Below, in pieces: positions 1 to 8,786 of a stretch of 64,000 bases of DNA. Below the pieces are notes generated by a model that was not told the origin of the DNA, searched no databases, and saw only the letters and a list, made by a program, of their open reading frames with translations. Numbering within the stretch: the stretch's first letter is position 1; each line of letters begins with the position of its first letter. The translations under genes and the position numbers were made by a program. Source of the DNA: Telluria beijingensis (GTDB lineage Bacteria; Pseudomonadota; Gammaproteobacteria; Burkholderiales; Burkholderiaceae_D); assembly GCF_030770395.1 (NCBI RefSeq), contig NZ_CP132480.1, positions 4,248,038 to 4,312,037 on the forward strand, given 5' to 3'.

Positions 1-696
1 GCCCACCGTCACTACCTTGCCGGCGCCGGCGTTCTTGTCCTCGAACAGGCCGGTGGCGCCGGTCAGGTTCACGCTGTCGCCCGCGAGGACGCCTGCCAGG
101 GACCCGCCGATGGTCGCGTTGCGGGTGCCGTCGTAGACCTTGTCCTGCGCGCTCAGGCCGGACGCATCCAGCAGGCGCGGGGTGATGCTGGCGCGCGCCA
201 CGAGCGGCCCGTCGGCCAGCACGTAGTTGCGGGCGTCCTCGCCGCCCAGGGCGCCGCCGCTGATCGTGACCGCCTTGCCGGCGCCGGCGTTCTTGTCGTC
301 GAACAGGCCGCTGGCGCCGACCAGGCGCACGTCGTCCTCGCCCAGCGCGCCCGACAGGGCGCCGGTCACGGTCGCGGCGCGGCTGCCGTCATACACCTTG
401 TCCAGCGCCGCGAGGCCAGCGGCGCCGATGGTGCGCGGCGTGATGTCGGCTTCCAGCACGATCTCGCCCAGCACGTAGTTGGCGCCGTCCGCGCCGCCCA
501 GGGCGCCGCCCGTGACGGTCACGGTCTTGCCGGCGCCGACATTCTTGTCGGCGAACAGGGCGCTGGCCCCGAGCAGGCTGACGTCGTCGTCGCCGACGAT
601 GCCCGACAGGGTGCCGCTGAGGGTGGCGTTGCGGGTGGCGTCGTAGACCTTGTCGAGCGCCGCCAGGCCGGTCGCCGTGAGCTGCTTCGGCGTGAT
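1..696 (-). repeat. Tandem YDG-domain repeats within TpsA
   Basis: Within the exoprotein frame, three tandem repeats are visible, each starting with I-T-P-(K/R). Copy 1 covers 696-445 (84 residues), copy 2 covers 444-187 (86 residues) and copy 3 starts at 186 and is cut by the window edge. Shared signatures are DKVYD-(A/G)-(T/S)-R, a middle LxGASxLFxDKN-(V/A)-GAGK block, and a GGALGG-NYVL end. These match the YDG domain common in large bacterial surface proteins. More copies are expected beyond the edge. Confidence 0.85.
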
Positions 697-3138
697 GTCG
701 GCCACGTAGCGGGTGCCGGCGCCGTAGACGCGCTGGCCGGTCGTGGTGGTGAGGGCGAACGGCGGCTCGCTGTCTCCGATCGACACGGTCTTGTCGAGAC
801 CCGCGTTGCGGTCTTCGAATTCGCCGACGAACGACCCTTCGCCCATTTGTTCCACCGCGAAGCCGGGCGCTGCGTCGTGCGACAGCGCCTGCGAGAAGTC
901 GGCGCGGGTGCCGCCGTTGTACTCGCGCCGGGCGTCGACCTTGATCTCGACGTCCATATCGTCGCGCACGATGACGCCGTGCACGCCGGGGCCCGATTGG
1001 GCCAGTTCGGTGCCGTCGCCGTAGCCTGCGCCGACCTGCACGAATTGGTAGCCGAGGCGGTCGAATTCCTCGGCCATGAAGGCTTCGGGCACCGAATCGA
1101 GGTAGACCAGCCAGCGGCTGCGCGACGCGTCCAGCTCGCTGCCGGAGGTGTCGAGGGTAGCGCTGGAGAGCACCAGGGCGTGGTCGTCCCAGGCGCTAGA
1201 TGCCAGCCGCGAATCGGTCAGCGTGATGCCGTTGGTGGCGTGTACGCCCAGCCTGCCGCCCGCTTCGAGGACCGAGCCGTTGGTGATCGAGACGTTGGCG
1301 CCCGAGATCGCGATCGCGCCGCTGCCCCAGTCCCAGCCGGTCGCGATCGACACCCCGTTGAGCGTGACGCTGCGGCCGCTCAGGAGCAGGTTCCCGCTGC
1401 CGATATCGATCTGGACGCCGGGTTCCAGCCGCAGGTCGCCGCTGCCGCTTTCGTCGGCGTCGGCGATCATCGATATCTGCGTCGAATAGGCGCCGAAGCC
1501 GATCCGGACGTCGCTGTCGACGTCGATATCGTTGTCCGCTTCCAGCTCGAGCGCCGGACCGGAGCCGGGTGCGTCGCCGATCTCGATGCTGGCCGCGACC
1601 CGGATGTTGCCGCTCTGCGCCTGCGGGCCATGGCCGCCGGCTTTCAGCTTGACCCGCATGCCGTCGCCGAGCGCCGAGGCGATCGCGCGGTTCGAGACCG
1701 TCGATTCGCCCTCTGCCAGGCGCATGGCGGGCAGGCGGGCCTCGTCATAGTCCTGGATCACGCTCAGCTCGCCGCCATGGATCAGCCACTCGCCGCCGCC
1801 CCAGCGGCCGCGGCCCTCGACCCAGCTCGGGCGCAGGTCGAGTTCCAGGCCGGTGGTCTCGATGCGGCCGCCGGTCCCGCCATACATGCCGCCCCGTACT
1901 TCCAGCCCGCCGTATACGCTGGTCGCGCCATCGGAGCGGATCACGATCTCGCCGCCGTCGCCTTCGTCCCACGAATTGGCGTTGGCCCGGATCGACGTCC
2001 AGTAATCGACAAAGACCGTCTCGGCATTGGGCACCGACGGATCGGCGCCGCCGGCGGAACCGCCGATCAGCACCTGGCCGCCCTTGGTCTCGCCGGAGGC
2101 ATCGATGCCGCGCTCGGACGACGACACGTGGACCTCGCGCCCCAGCAGATGCACCTGGCCACCGGCAGCGCTGTCGCTGACAGCCGTCACGCCGCCCAGT
2201 ACCTCATTGCGCTCGAAAACCGATTCCACCACCACGCTGCCGGCGGCACCGCCTTCGATCCCATCGGCGCTGGTCTGGCTGTCGATGCCTAGCGTGATGT
2301 CGCCCAGGGCGCGCAGCGTCACGCGGCCGGCGCGCGAGGACAGGCTGTCGGCGCGCACGATGCCTTGCTGGTTGACCATCGCGCCGTGCAGGTCGACGCT
2401 GCCGTTGGAAGCGAGCAGTTCCCCCAGGTTGACGGCGTTATTGCCCGGCGCTGTCACGCGGACGGTGATGTTGGGCACGCCCGAGTCGACCATCTCGATG
2501 TCGCGTCCGGCCGCCAGCACGATCTTGCCGTCCGGCGTGCGGATCACGCCCTCGTTCTGCACCGAGCCGCCGACCAGCAGCACGCGCCCGCCCAAGGTAG
2601 ATATCTCGGCCTGGTTCAGCACCTGGCCGGCGCTGGCGGCCGCGGCGTCGCCGCCGAAGCGCAGGCGGCCATTCATGAAGTCGTTGTCGGTGACGCCCAG
2701 GGTCGACGCCACCAGGGCGCCGACGTTGATCTGCGCATCGCGGCCGAACACCACGCCATGCGGGTTGACCAGCCACACTTCGCCGTTCGAGCGCAAGCTG
2801 CCGAAGATTTCGCTTGGGTTGTTGCCAACCACGCGGTTGAGCACCTTGCTGTCAGAACCGGGCTGCACGAAATTCACGGTGCCGCCGACGCCGATCGAGA
2901 ACGAATCCCAGTTCAGCACCGCGCCGTTCGAATTGTTGACGGTCATCAGTCCGTCGCTGTTGTACGTGGGCGCGGTGCCCTGGACCACCTGCAGCCCGGT
3001 CGGCAGCACCGGCGTCTGGGCCAGGCCCAGGCCCGGCGCCGCGCCGAAAGCCGCAACGAGGGACGCCGCCAGCACGCGCGGTGCGAGACGGGCAGGGCGG
3101 GCCGACTTGGCGGCCTTGCGTGCGGATGGCTGGTTCAT
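1..3138 (-). CDS. Filamentous haemagglutinin-type TpsA exoprotein, YDG repeats (3' end missing)
   Basis: This is the secreted partner of a two-partner secretion system: a large beta-helical surface or released protein, probably an adhesin. The frame is open for 1046 codons from an ATG at 3138 to the window edge, so the C-terminus lies outside. A basic signal peptide (about residues 1-41, cleavage near GLGLAQ) precedes the haemagglutination-activity TPS domain (about 43-300). That domain carries the usual NPSEIFG and N-PHG-V-FG motifs (NPHG near residue 124) needed for recognition by TpsB. A long Gly/Ser-rich helix region follows, then YDG repeats from about residue 815. The gene lies 44 bases downstream of tpsB on the same strand and is surely cotranscribed. 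The long open frames on the opposite strand here are codon-bias shadows. The function of the passenger is unknown. Confidence 0.93.
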   Translation of the reverse strand, partial: MNQPSARKAAKSARPARLAPRVLAASLVAAFGAAPGLGLAQTPVLPTGLQVVQGTAPTYNSDGLMTVNNSNGAVLNWDSFSIGVGGTVNFVQPGSDSKVLNRVVGNNPSEIFGSLRSNGEVWLVNPHGVVFGRDAQINVGALVASTLGVTDNDFMNGRLRFGGDAAAASAGQVLNQAEISTLGGRVLLVGGSVQNEGVIRTPDGKIVLAAGRDIEMVDSGVPNITVRVTAPGNNAVNLGELLASNGSVDLHGAMVNQQGIVRADSLSSRAGRVTLRALGDITLGIDSQTSADGIEGGAAGSVVVESVFERNEVLGGVTAVSDSAAGGQVHLLGREVHVSSSERGIDASGETKGGQVLIGGSAGGADPSVPNAETVFVDYWTSIRANANSWDEGDGGEIVIRSDGATSVYGGLEVRGGMYGGTGGRIETTGLELDLRPSWVEGRGRWGGGEWLIHGGELSVIQDYDEARLPAMRLAEGESTVSNRAIASALGDGMRVKLKAGGHGPQAQSGNIRVAASIEIGDAPGSGPALELEADNDIDVDSDVRIGFGAYSTQISMIADADESGSGDLRLEPGVQIDIGSGNLLLSGRSVTLNGVSIATGWDWGSGAIAISGANVSITNGSVLEAGGRLGVHATNGITLTDSRLASSAWDDHALVLSSATLDTSGSELDASRSRWLVYLDSVPEAFMAEEFDRLGYQFVQVGAGYGDGTELAQSGPGVHGVIVRDDMDVEIKVDARREYNGGTRADFSQALSHDAAPGFAVEQMGEGSFVGEFEDRNAGLDKTVSIGDSEPPFALTTTTGQRVYGAGTRYVADITPKQLTATGLAALDKVYDATRNATLSGTLSGIVGDDDVSLLGASALFADKNVGAGKTVTVTGGALGGADGANYVLGEIVLEADITPRTIGAAGLAALDKVYDGSRAATVTGALSGALGEDDVRLVGASGLFDDKNAGAGKAVTISGGALGGEDARNYVLADGPLVARASITPRLLDASGLSAQDKVYDGTRNATIGGSLAGVLAGDSVNLTGATGLFEDKNAGAGKVVTVG

Positions 3139-3182
3139 GATGATGTCCTCGTGAAGCGTGATGTGGTACGGGGCGTGGCGGG

Positions 3183-4757
3183 TCAGAACGCCAGGTTGAG
3201 CGCGACGTGCCCGCGCACGTCGCCGGACGACGAGGTGGCGCCGTCTTCCATCGCGCGTCCGATGTCGAGGCTGGCGCTGGCGCGCCTGGGCAAGACCAGG
3301 CGGGCGCCGATGCCGGCGCCGGTCAGGTGGCAACTGGTGGCGTCGACGCCCCGGCAGGGCAGGTTGCCGCGGTTGCTCACGCGGCCATGGTCGACGAACA
3401 GGTAGGGCCGCAGGCGCAGGCCCGAGTCCCAGTCGATGCTGGGGGCCGAGGCTTCGACGCGCAGCAGCATGCCGCTGTCGCCGCTCAGTTCGCGCTCGGT
3501 GTAGCCGCGCACGCTGGCGCTGCCGCCGATGCCGAATTTCTCGGCCGCGATCAGCGAGTGGGCGGCGGCCTGGAATTCGGCGCGCGCATTCAAGGAATAG
3601 CGCGCCGCCAGCGGCATCTGGGCGAAGGTGGTGAAACGCGACAGCACGTAGCGCCGCTTGGCGCCGGGGCGCGCGGCCTCGAACACGCGCTGGCCGCTGC
3701 CGCCGGCATTGGTCGAGACGGTGGCGCTGAAGCCATAGGCCAGCGCCGGGCCGCTCTTCTGGCCGGTGTAGGCGAGGCTCACCGGCACCGTGGTCACGTC
3801 GACCGCGGCCGAGCCGCAGCCGGCCGCGCCGAAGTCGCCCAGCGCGCAATCGTCGTCGTAGGCCCGGCGGTCGAGGCCCAGCGTGAGCTGGTGGTCGTAT
3901 TCGCCGATACGGGCCAGGTGGCGGTTGGCGCGCAGACCGACGATGGTGCCGCGGCCGCGGAAGGTCAAGGGGCCGGCGGTGGTGGCGGTGGTGCCGTTGC
4001 TCACCGTGGAGTGGGCCACGAAGGCGTCGAACGAGGCCGCGTGCTCGTACAGAGGAATGCGGTAGCCGCCGCTGTAGATGCGCACCCGGCCCGGCTCGGA
4101 CGGCGAGGTCTGGAATTGCAGCGTGCCCACGTGGTCGCGGTCGAACAGGTTGGCGTGCTCGATGCCGATGCTCAGCCGGTGCGGGCCGGTCATGCCGTTG
4201 CCGGTATTGTTGTAGCCGACCAGGTATTGCAGCGGCGATTCGTCGGTGACGACCACCTCGGCGTCGATCTCGCCCGGGTGGGCGCCCGCGGTCAGGCTCA
4301 CGTTGGCGTGCTTGGCCGGGTTGCTGTTGGTGAGCTGGATGTCGCGGTCGATCGCGCGCACCTGCGGCGTCTCGCCTTCGCGCAGGTGGGCCAGGCCGGC
4401 GCGCACGTTGGCGGTGCTGAAATGCTGGTTGCCGCTGACGCGCACCGCCGCCAGCTTGCCTTCGACCACGCGCACCACCAGCACGCCTTCGGTCGATTGC
4501 TGGGGCGGCACATAGGCCACCACGCCGCCGTAGCCGGCGTCGCGGTAGGCGGCCTGGATGCGCGCCGCAAGGGCGTTCAGCGCCGGCAGGTCCGGCGCCT
4601 GGCTGGCCAGGCCTTCGGTCAGCCTGGACAGGGTGGCTTCGGGGAGCAGGGTATTGCCTTCGACCCGCACCGTGGCCGGCTGGGCGGCGGCGAGCGCCGG
4701 CGCCAGAAGCAGGGCCGCGCAGGCGGGGATGACCAGGCTGCGAATGCGCTTCACCAT
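3183..4757 (-). CDS. TpsB outer-membrane transporter (ShlB/FhaC/HecB family)
   Basis: Omp85-superfamily channel that exports the adjacent TpsA across the outer membrane. The 524 residues are typical for FhaC-like proteins. A signal peptide (about 1-25, ending ALAAAQ) leads to two periplasmic POTRA domains (about 28-180; the motifs VRVEGNTLL, VRVSGN and LTNSNPAK are visible). A beta-barrel follows (about 190-524), with the conserved VRGY motif of the lid-lock loop near residue 410 and a terminal Phe (NLAF), the usual BAM recognition end. The ATG has a GGAA-type ribosome site about 8 bases upstream. tpsB precedes tpsA, the usual order, and is driven by a strong sigma70-like promoter just upstream. 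Confidence 0.94.
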   Translation of the reverse strand: MVKRIRSLVIPACAALLLAPALAAAQPATVRVEGNTLLPEATLSRLTEGLASQAPDLPALNALAARIQAAYRDAGYGGVVAYVPPQQSTEGVLVVRVVEGKLAAVRVSGNQHFSTANVRAGLAHLREGETPQVRAIDRDIQLTNSNPAKHANVSLTAGAHPGEIDAEVVVTDESPLQYLVGYNNTGNGMTGPHRLSIGIEHANLFDRDHVGTLQFQTSPSEPGRVRIYSGGYRIPLYEHAASFDAFVAHSTVSNGTTATTAGPLTFRGRGTIVGLRANRHLARIGEYDHQLTLGLDRRAYDDDCALGDFGAAGCGSAAVDVTTVPVSLAYTGQKSGPALAYGFSATVSTNAGGSGQRVFEAARPGAKRRYVLSRFTTFAQMPLAARYSLNARAEFQAAAHSLIAAEKFGIGGSASVRGYTERELSGDSGMLLRVEASAPSIDWDSGLRLRPYLFVDHGRVSNRGNLPCRGVDATSCHLTGAGIGARLVLPRRASASLDIGRAMEDGATSSSGDVRGHVALNLAF

Positions 4758-4842
4758 CGTTTTTCCATTTCCGTCATGCGATAGTTATTCGCAGCACAAA
4801 GTTATACGCAGTCGTGGATTGACTACGTGCTCATAGTTTATG

Positions 4843-4871
4843 ATTATTAACCGACCGACAATGTACGTCAA
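4843..4871 (-). promoter_or_regulatory. Putative sigma70 promoter of tpsBA
   Basis: On the minus strand a TTGACG -35 box (4871-4866) is followed after exactly 17 bases by an AATAAT -10 box (4848-4843), five of six matches in each hexamer. It lies in the AT-rich gap between tpsB and the divergent ompA-like gene, about 85 bases upstream of the tpsB start. The predicted transcript begins near 4836. Confidence 0.6.
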
Positions 4872-5006
4872 AAAATAAAACAAAAACATCTTATTTTTGT
4901 CATTGTGGTGTCGTAGCAACCACGTTTGGCAGCCGGCTTTTGCGCTGCCGTTTCGCTTAGAATGCCGGGGCCGGATGCGGCGCCATTACCCACCAAGGAA
5001 GACGAT

Positions 5007-5558
5007 ATGAACAACCGACTATTCGCGGCCGCCTGCCTGCTGGCCGCCTTGCCCGCCTTTGCCCAGGACGCCGTCCAGGAAGCGCCGGTGATCGAGCAGG
5101 GCAAGGAAGACATGGGCACGCTGGTCGACGCGCTCGAGCCCAAGAAGCCGGTGCGCACCCGCAGCATCCGCATCGTGCGCGACGACGTCGGTTCGCCCGC
5201 GGTGGCGCCGGAGCCGCCCAAGGTCTCGCTGTTGATCACCTTCGAGACCAATTCGGCGACCCTGACGGCGCGTTCGCGCGAATCGCTGCAGGTGGTGGGC
5301 CAGGCCCTGGCATCGGAGAAGCTGGCGCCGTTCCGCTTTGCGATCGAAGGCCACGCCGACCCGCGCGGCAACCCGGCCGCCAACCTGGCGCTGTCGCAGG
5401 CGCGCGCCCGTTCGGTGCGCGCCTACCTGGTCGACACCATGAAGATCGACGCGGCGCGCCTGGATGCGGTGGGCAAGGGTGACCGCGAACTGATGAACAA
5501 GGCCAATCCGGACGCGCCGGAAAACCGCCGCGTCACCATCGTCAACCTGTCGCGCTGA
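5007..5558 (+). CDS. OmpA-family periplasmic peptidoglycan-binding protein
   Basis: Small exported protein (183 residues) with a signal peptide (1-20, ending PAFAQ), a linker of about 50 residues and a C-terminal OmpA-like domain (about 70-183) that binds peptidoglycan. Seen are the strand motif ITFETNSATLTARS, the EGHADPRGN loop, the ARARSVRAYL helix and the terminal NRRVTI segment. The start at 5007 is chosen for its signal peptide and an AAGGAAG ribosome site 6-12 bases upstream; a longer in-frame start at 4926 has neither. It is divergent from tpsB and ends convergently with the kinase gene. It may serve the T6SS envelope complex or be a general cell-wall anchor; the sequence does not decide. 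Confidence 0.88.
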   Translation: MNNRLFAAACLLAALPAFAQDAVQEAPVIEQGKEDMGTLVDALEPKKPVRTRSIRIVRDDVGSPAVAPEPPKVSLLITFETNSATLTARSRESLQVVGQALASEKLAPFRFAIEGHADPRGNPAANLALSQARARSVRAYLVDTMKIDAARLDAVGKGDRELMNKANPDAPENRRVTIVNLSR

Positions 5559-5562
5559 CCCA

Positions 5563-5578
5563 CGCCCTGGCTAGGGCG
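5563..5578. terminator. Short hairpin between convergent stops
   Basis: A perfect 6-base stem with a 4-base loop (CGCCCT-ggct-AGGGCG) lies between the ompA-like gene and the convergent kinase gene and covers the kinase stop codon. It has no T-tract, so any role in ending transcription is weakly supported. Confidence 0.25.
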
Positions 5579-7316
5579 CGACCTCGTCGATCGTGAACGT
5601 GGCCGCGCCATAGGCGTCGGGGCAGGGCGCCGCCGCGCATGCCGGGGTGCCCGCGAACAGCGGCGTCGCGCCGCGGTGCGCGCGCTGCGCCTGGGCGGCG
5701 CGTTCGATCGGGAACGAGGCCATGGCTTCGCCGCTGACCAGGCCGGCGGCCTGGAAGTCGCGCGGCGCCTCCGACACCATTACCACGAAATGGTCGGTGC
5801 CGGCAGGCCCCATGGCCTGGATCGGCCAACTCGGGCGCGGCAGGCTGAGGGTGGCGCCGGCCTCGATCCGGTTGGCGACATCATACTGGTTCGGAAACAG
5901 CATGTGGAAGTCGGCGCGGTTGGTGCCGACCATGTGCACATACACGTAACCGGCGTGGCTGGAGGTGATCGAGAAGCCCAGCTTGTCCACGCCGATCCGG
6001 GCCCGCTCGTGCTCGACCTTGACCGTGACCTGGCGCGACGGATCTGCCCCGGCGTGCACGGCGTCGAGCGCGGCGACCGGGTCGAACGGCCCGGCCTCGA
6101 CCGGCGCCGCTTCCGTGGTCGCCGGGGCCGCGGCGCCTGCGTCCACACCGGCGCCGGCGAGTTCGGTGCGTGCCGGCGCCGCCTCGCGCTCGCCCAGCAA
6201 AAAGGCGCCGGCGCAGGCCAGCACGACGGCCGCCACGCCGCCGCCGATCAGCGCCTTGCGCTTGCCGGCGCCAGGCGCCGGTGCCGCCGCCGGCGGAGCC
6301 GCCGGGGTCGGCGGCTGGTGGATCGGGGTTGCCAGTTGTTGCGTCGGCGCATCCAGGCCGAGCAGCGCGCGCAGCTCGGCCACGCTTTGTGGCCGGGCGT
6401 CGGGCTTGAACCCCAGCGCGCGGTCGATCGCTTCCAGGAAGCCGGCGCTGTACTTGCCGGCATGGCGGGTCGCCAGCGGCACATAGGGATCGCTCATCAT
6501 GCGGCTCATGGCCGGCGGCGGCGCCGCGCCGTCGATGGCGTAGTGCACCACCGAGGCCAGCGCATACAGGTCGGTCCACGGCCCCTGGCTCATGCCCGGC
6601 ATCTCGGCATACTGCTCGATCGGCGCGTAATTCTGCTTGAGGATCACGGTGAAGGCCTGGTTGGCTTCGCCGACGGCGCGGCGTGCGGCGCCGAAGTCGA
6701 GCAGCACCGGGCGGCCTTCGTCGACCATCAGGATATTGTCGGGCGCGATGTCGCGGTGGTAGCAGTGGTCGAGGTGGATCGACTCGAGCGCGTCGAGCAG
6801 CGGCGCCAGCAGGCGCTTGAGCCAGGCTTCGTCGGGCGGCGCCTCGCGCGCCAGCAGCATCTGCTTGAGCGTCGGCCCGCGGTAATACGGCATCACCATA
6901 TAGGCGGTGCCGTTGTCTTCCCAGAAGCGATAGACCTTCACCAGCGACGGGTGGTCGAACTTGGCCAGCAGGCGCGCCTCGTTGACGAAGCTGCGCCGCC
7001 CGGCCTCGAAGCTGTCGGCGTTCTGGGCCGACTGTACGCTGACATTGACCCCGGCGCCGCGGCGCGCGAACGAGGGCATGTATTCCTTGAGCGCGACCTG
7101 GCGTTCGAGCAGGTGGTCGTAGGCCAGGTAAACGATGCCGAAGCCACCTTCGCCGAGCAGCGAGGTGATTTCGAATTCGTCGAGGCGGGTGCCGACCGGC
7201 AGCGCGTGCCCGGCATCAGGCGCCGGCGCGGAGGCCGGCGTGGAGCCGGGTGGCGGCGCCGCCGGCGCATTGCCCGGGGCAAGGATGGTGAAGTCGTCGG
7301 AAGGCGGGAGGTTCAT
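5571..7316 (-). CDS. Membrane Ser/Thr protein kinase with C-terminal DUF4384 domain
   Basis: Eukaryotic-type kinase likely to phosphorylate T6SS regulators. The 581 residues hold a Pro/Ala-rich N-terminus, a kinase domain (about 47-310), a Pro-rich linker, one membrane helix (about 350-372) and a periplasmic DUF4384-like domain (about 435-545) with its SSHAGYVYV and LFPNQYD motifs. Kinase landmarks are all present: glycine loop GEGGFG (55-60), Lys77 in VALKEY, HRD at 187-189 and DFG at 207-209. The catalytic loop reads HRDIAPDN rather than the commoner HRDIKPxN, so Ala replaces the usual Lys. That substitution is tolerated in some bacterial kinases but is worth noting. The gene is divergent from tssA, typical for a T6SS-linked kinase. 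Confidence 0.9.
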   Translation of the reverse strand: MNLPPSDDFTILAPGNAPAAPPPGSTPASAPAPDAGHALPVGTRLDEFEITSLLGEGGFGIVYLAYDHLLERQVALKEYMPSFARRGAGVNVSVQSAQNADSFEAGRRSFVNEARLLAKFDHPSLVKVYRFWEDNGTAYMVMPYYRGPTLKQMLLAREAPPDEAWLKRLLAPLLDALESIHLDHCYHRDIAPDNILMVDEGRPVLLDFGAARRAVGEANQAFTVILKQNYAPIEQYAEMPGMSQGPWTDLYALASVVHYAIDGAAPPPAMSRMMSDPYVPLATRHAGKYSAGFLEAIDRALGFKPDARPQSVAELRALLGLDAPTQQLATPIHQPPTPAAPPAAAPAPGAGKRKALIGGGVAAVVLACAGAFLLGEREAAPARTELAGAGVDAGAAAPATTEAAPVEAGPFDPVAALDAVHAGADPSRQVTVKVEHERARIGVDKLGFSITSSHAGYVYVHMVGTNRADFHMLFPNQYDVANRIEAGATLSLPRPSWPIQAMGPAGTDHFVVMVSEAPRDFQAAGLVSGEAMASFPIERAAQAQRAHRGATPLFAGTPACAAAPCPDAYGAATFTIDEVAP

Positions 7317-7679
7317 CGTCGAGGTCGCTAATCGGATGTCGCATTATCAACCCCTGGCGCGTAAGCCGCTACCAGATATTTGCAATAGTCGCTTTTTACC
7401 CCCGGTTTTTTTTTCTCGCGGATGCAGGAGGCGATGCCGGCAATCGTTGCCTTATTAGTGGACTTGGCTCCAAAGCAACACGTCACAAAAAAATATGCTT
7501 AACGCTATACATTTATTGATCACACAACTGTATAGTGCTGCATCTGTGCACATAATTGCACTAACCCTTCAGTATGTGCGAATCCTGATAAGGATGGCGC
7601 ACGCCTGAAGGAATCGGTGTGCAAGACACATCGTATTGTTAACTGTTGGTTATCGCAACCCTGGGTTGCTGGAGCATGG
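7317..7679. promoter_or_regulatory. Divergent intergenic control region between kinase and tssA
   Basis: This AT-rich gap of 363 bases lies between two divergent genes and must hold promoters for both the kinase and the first T6SS operon. It contains a run of T (about 7408-7416) and AT-rich blocks at 7490-7520. I see no convincing -24/-12 sigma54 element and no clearly spaced sigma70 pair. A hairpin near 7576-7602 is listed separately. Confidence 0.45.
7576..7602 (+). promoter_or_regulatory. Inverted repeat upstream of tssA
   Basis: GTGCG (7576-7580) and ATCC (7582-7585) pair with GGAT (7592-7595) and CGCAC (7598-7602) around a short loop. The 9 base pairs are interrupted by a 1x2 internal loop. 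It sits about 78 bases before the tssA start and could be an operator or a leader hairpin. The pairing is visible; the function is inferred. Confidence 0.35.
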
Positions 7680-8738
7680 ATGAGTACCATCGACGTTGAG
7701 GCACTGCTGCAGGAAATCAGTCCGGAGGCGCCATGCGGTCCCGACCTGGAATACGACCCGGCATTTGTCACCCTCGAGCAAGAGTCGGTGGGTAAACCCG
7801 AAGTCCAGTACGGCGACACCATCACCCCGGCCGTGCCGCCCGACTGGAAAGCCGTGCGCCGCATGGCGTCCGAACTCATCGAGCGCAGCCGCGACCTGCG
7901 CCTGGCGCTGCACCTGGTGCGCGCCAACCTGGCCCTGTCCGGCATCGGCGGCATGGCCGACGGCATCAAGCTCATCGAAGGCCTGCTCGACCAGCGCTGG
8001 GACAGCGTGCATCCGCAGCTCGACCCGGACGACGACAACGACCCGACCATGCGCATCAACTCGCTGGCGATCCTGGCCGACGCCGGCACGCTGGTGCGCG
8101 AGCTCAAGGATGCTCCGCTGGTCATGATGCCGGGGCTGGGCGCCTTCACCATCAAGCTGCTCGAGATCGCCAACGGCGAGCTGGCGCCGCCGGCGGGCGA
8201 AGAAAAGATGGCCATCGGCTCGATCGAGGGCGCGCTGGCCGACCTCGATCCGGAGCGCCTCGGCGCCGCCGTCGACGCGCTCAAGCAGGCCCTCGACGGC
8301 GTGGTCAACATCGAAGTGATCCTGGTGCGCCAGGTCGGCAGCTCGCAGGCGCTGAACCTCGACGCGCTGACCCGGCCGCTGCGCAAGGCGCATGAATTCC
8401 TGGCGCGCCAGCAGCAGGGCGGCGCCGCCGACGCCGCGCAGGCCGACGAGCCGGCCGGCGACGACGGCCCGGCCGCCGACGGCGCCCCGCGCGCGGCGCG
8501 CGCCGGCATCAGCGGCGAGATCGCCAACCGCGACGACGTGGTGCGCATGCTCGACAAGCTGATCCAGTACTACGCGCGCCACGAGCCGTCGAGCCCGATC
8601 CCGATCCTGCTCGAACGGGCCAAGCGCCTGGCCCCCATGAACTTCTTCGAGATCATGAAGGACCTGGCGCCGGACGGCATCGGGCAGCTGAACGTGATTC
8701 GCGGTCCGGATGGGACCGAGCAGGACAACGGATATTAG
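7680..8738 (+). CDS. tssA: T6SS baseplate/cap protein TssA
   Basis: TssA primes assembly of the T6SS sheath and tube at the baseplate. The 352 residues carry the ImpA-type N-terminal domain (about 8-130; SPEAPCGPDLEYD and the tryptophan-rich DQRWDSVHP segment). After an Ala/Asp-rich linker comes a short C-terminal segment ending in YYARHEPSSPIPILLERAK and the FFEIMKDLAPDG motif, conserved in short (ImpA/TssA1-type) members. I chose the ATG at 7680, which starts MSTIDVEALL, over an in-frame upstream ATG at 7617 because the homologous region begins there. First gene of the plus-strand T6SS operon, followed by tssB after 48 bases. Confidence 0.93.
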   Translation: MSTIDVEALLQEISPEAPCGPDLEYDPAFVTLEQESVGKPEVQYGDTITPAVPPDWKAVRRMASELIERSRDLRLALHLVRANLALSGIGGMADGIKLIEGLLDQRWDSVHPQLDPDDDNDPTMRINSLAILADAGTLVRELKDAPLVMMPGLGAFTIKLLEIANGELAPPAGEEKMAIGSIEGALADLDPERLGAAVDALKQALDGVVNIEVILVRQVGSSQALNLDALTRPLRKAHEFLARQQQGGAADAAQADEPAGDDGPAADGAPRAARAGISGEIANRDDVVRMLDKLIQYYARHEPSSPIPILLERAKRLAPMNFFEIMKDLAPDGIGQLNVIRGPDGTEQDNGY

Positions 8739-8786
8739 ATGCAAGCAGGACCTGGGGCAGGACAGTGGTAATCGTAGCGTTCAATC

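Noticed and set aside
847..3154. Long plus-strand open frames opposite tpsA
   Set aside because: They run antisense in a GC-rich region and show no domain, while the minus-strand frame encodes a coherent TPS domain and YDG repeats.
4880..4900. Inverted repeat ACAAAAA/TTTTTGT as terminator
   Set aside because: The stem is only A/T with no GC and lies in a divergent promoter region, so termination is unlikely.
7490..7560. A sigma54 promoter before tssA
   Set aside because: No GG-N10-GC type -24/-12 element with proper spacing could be seen.
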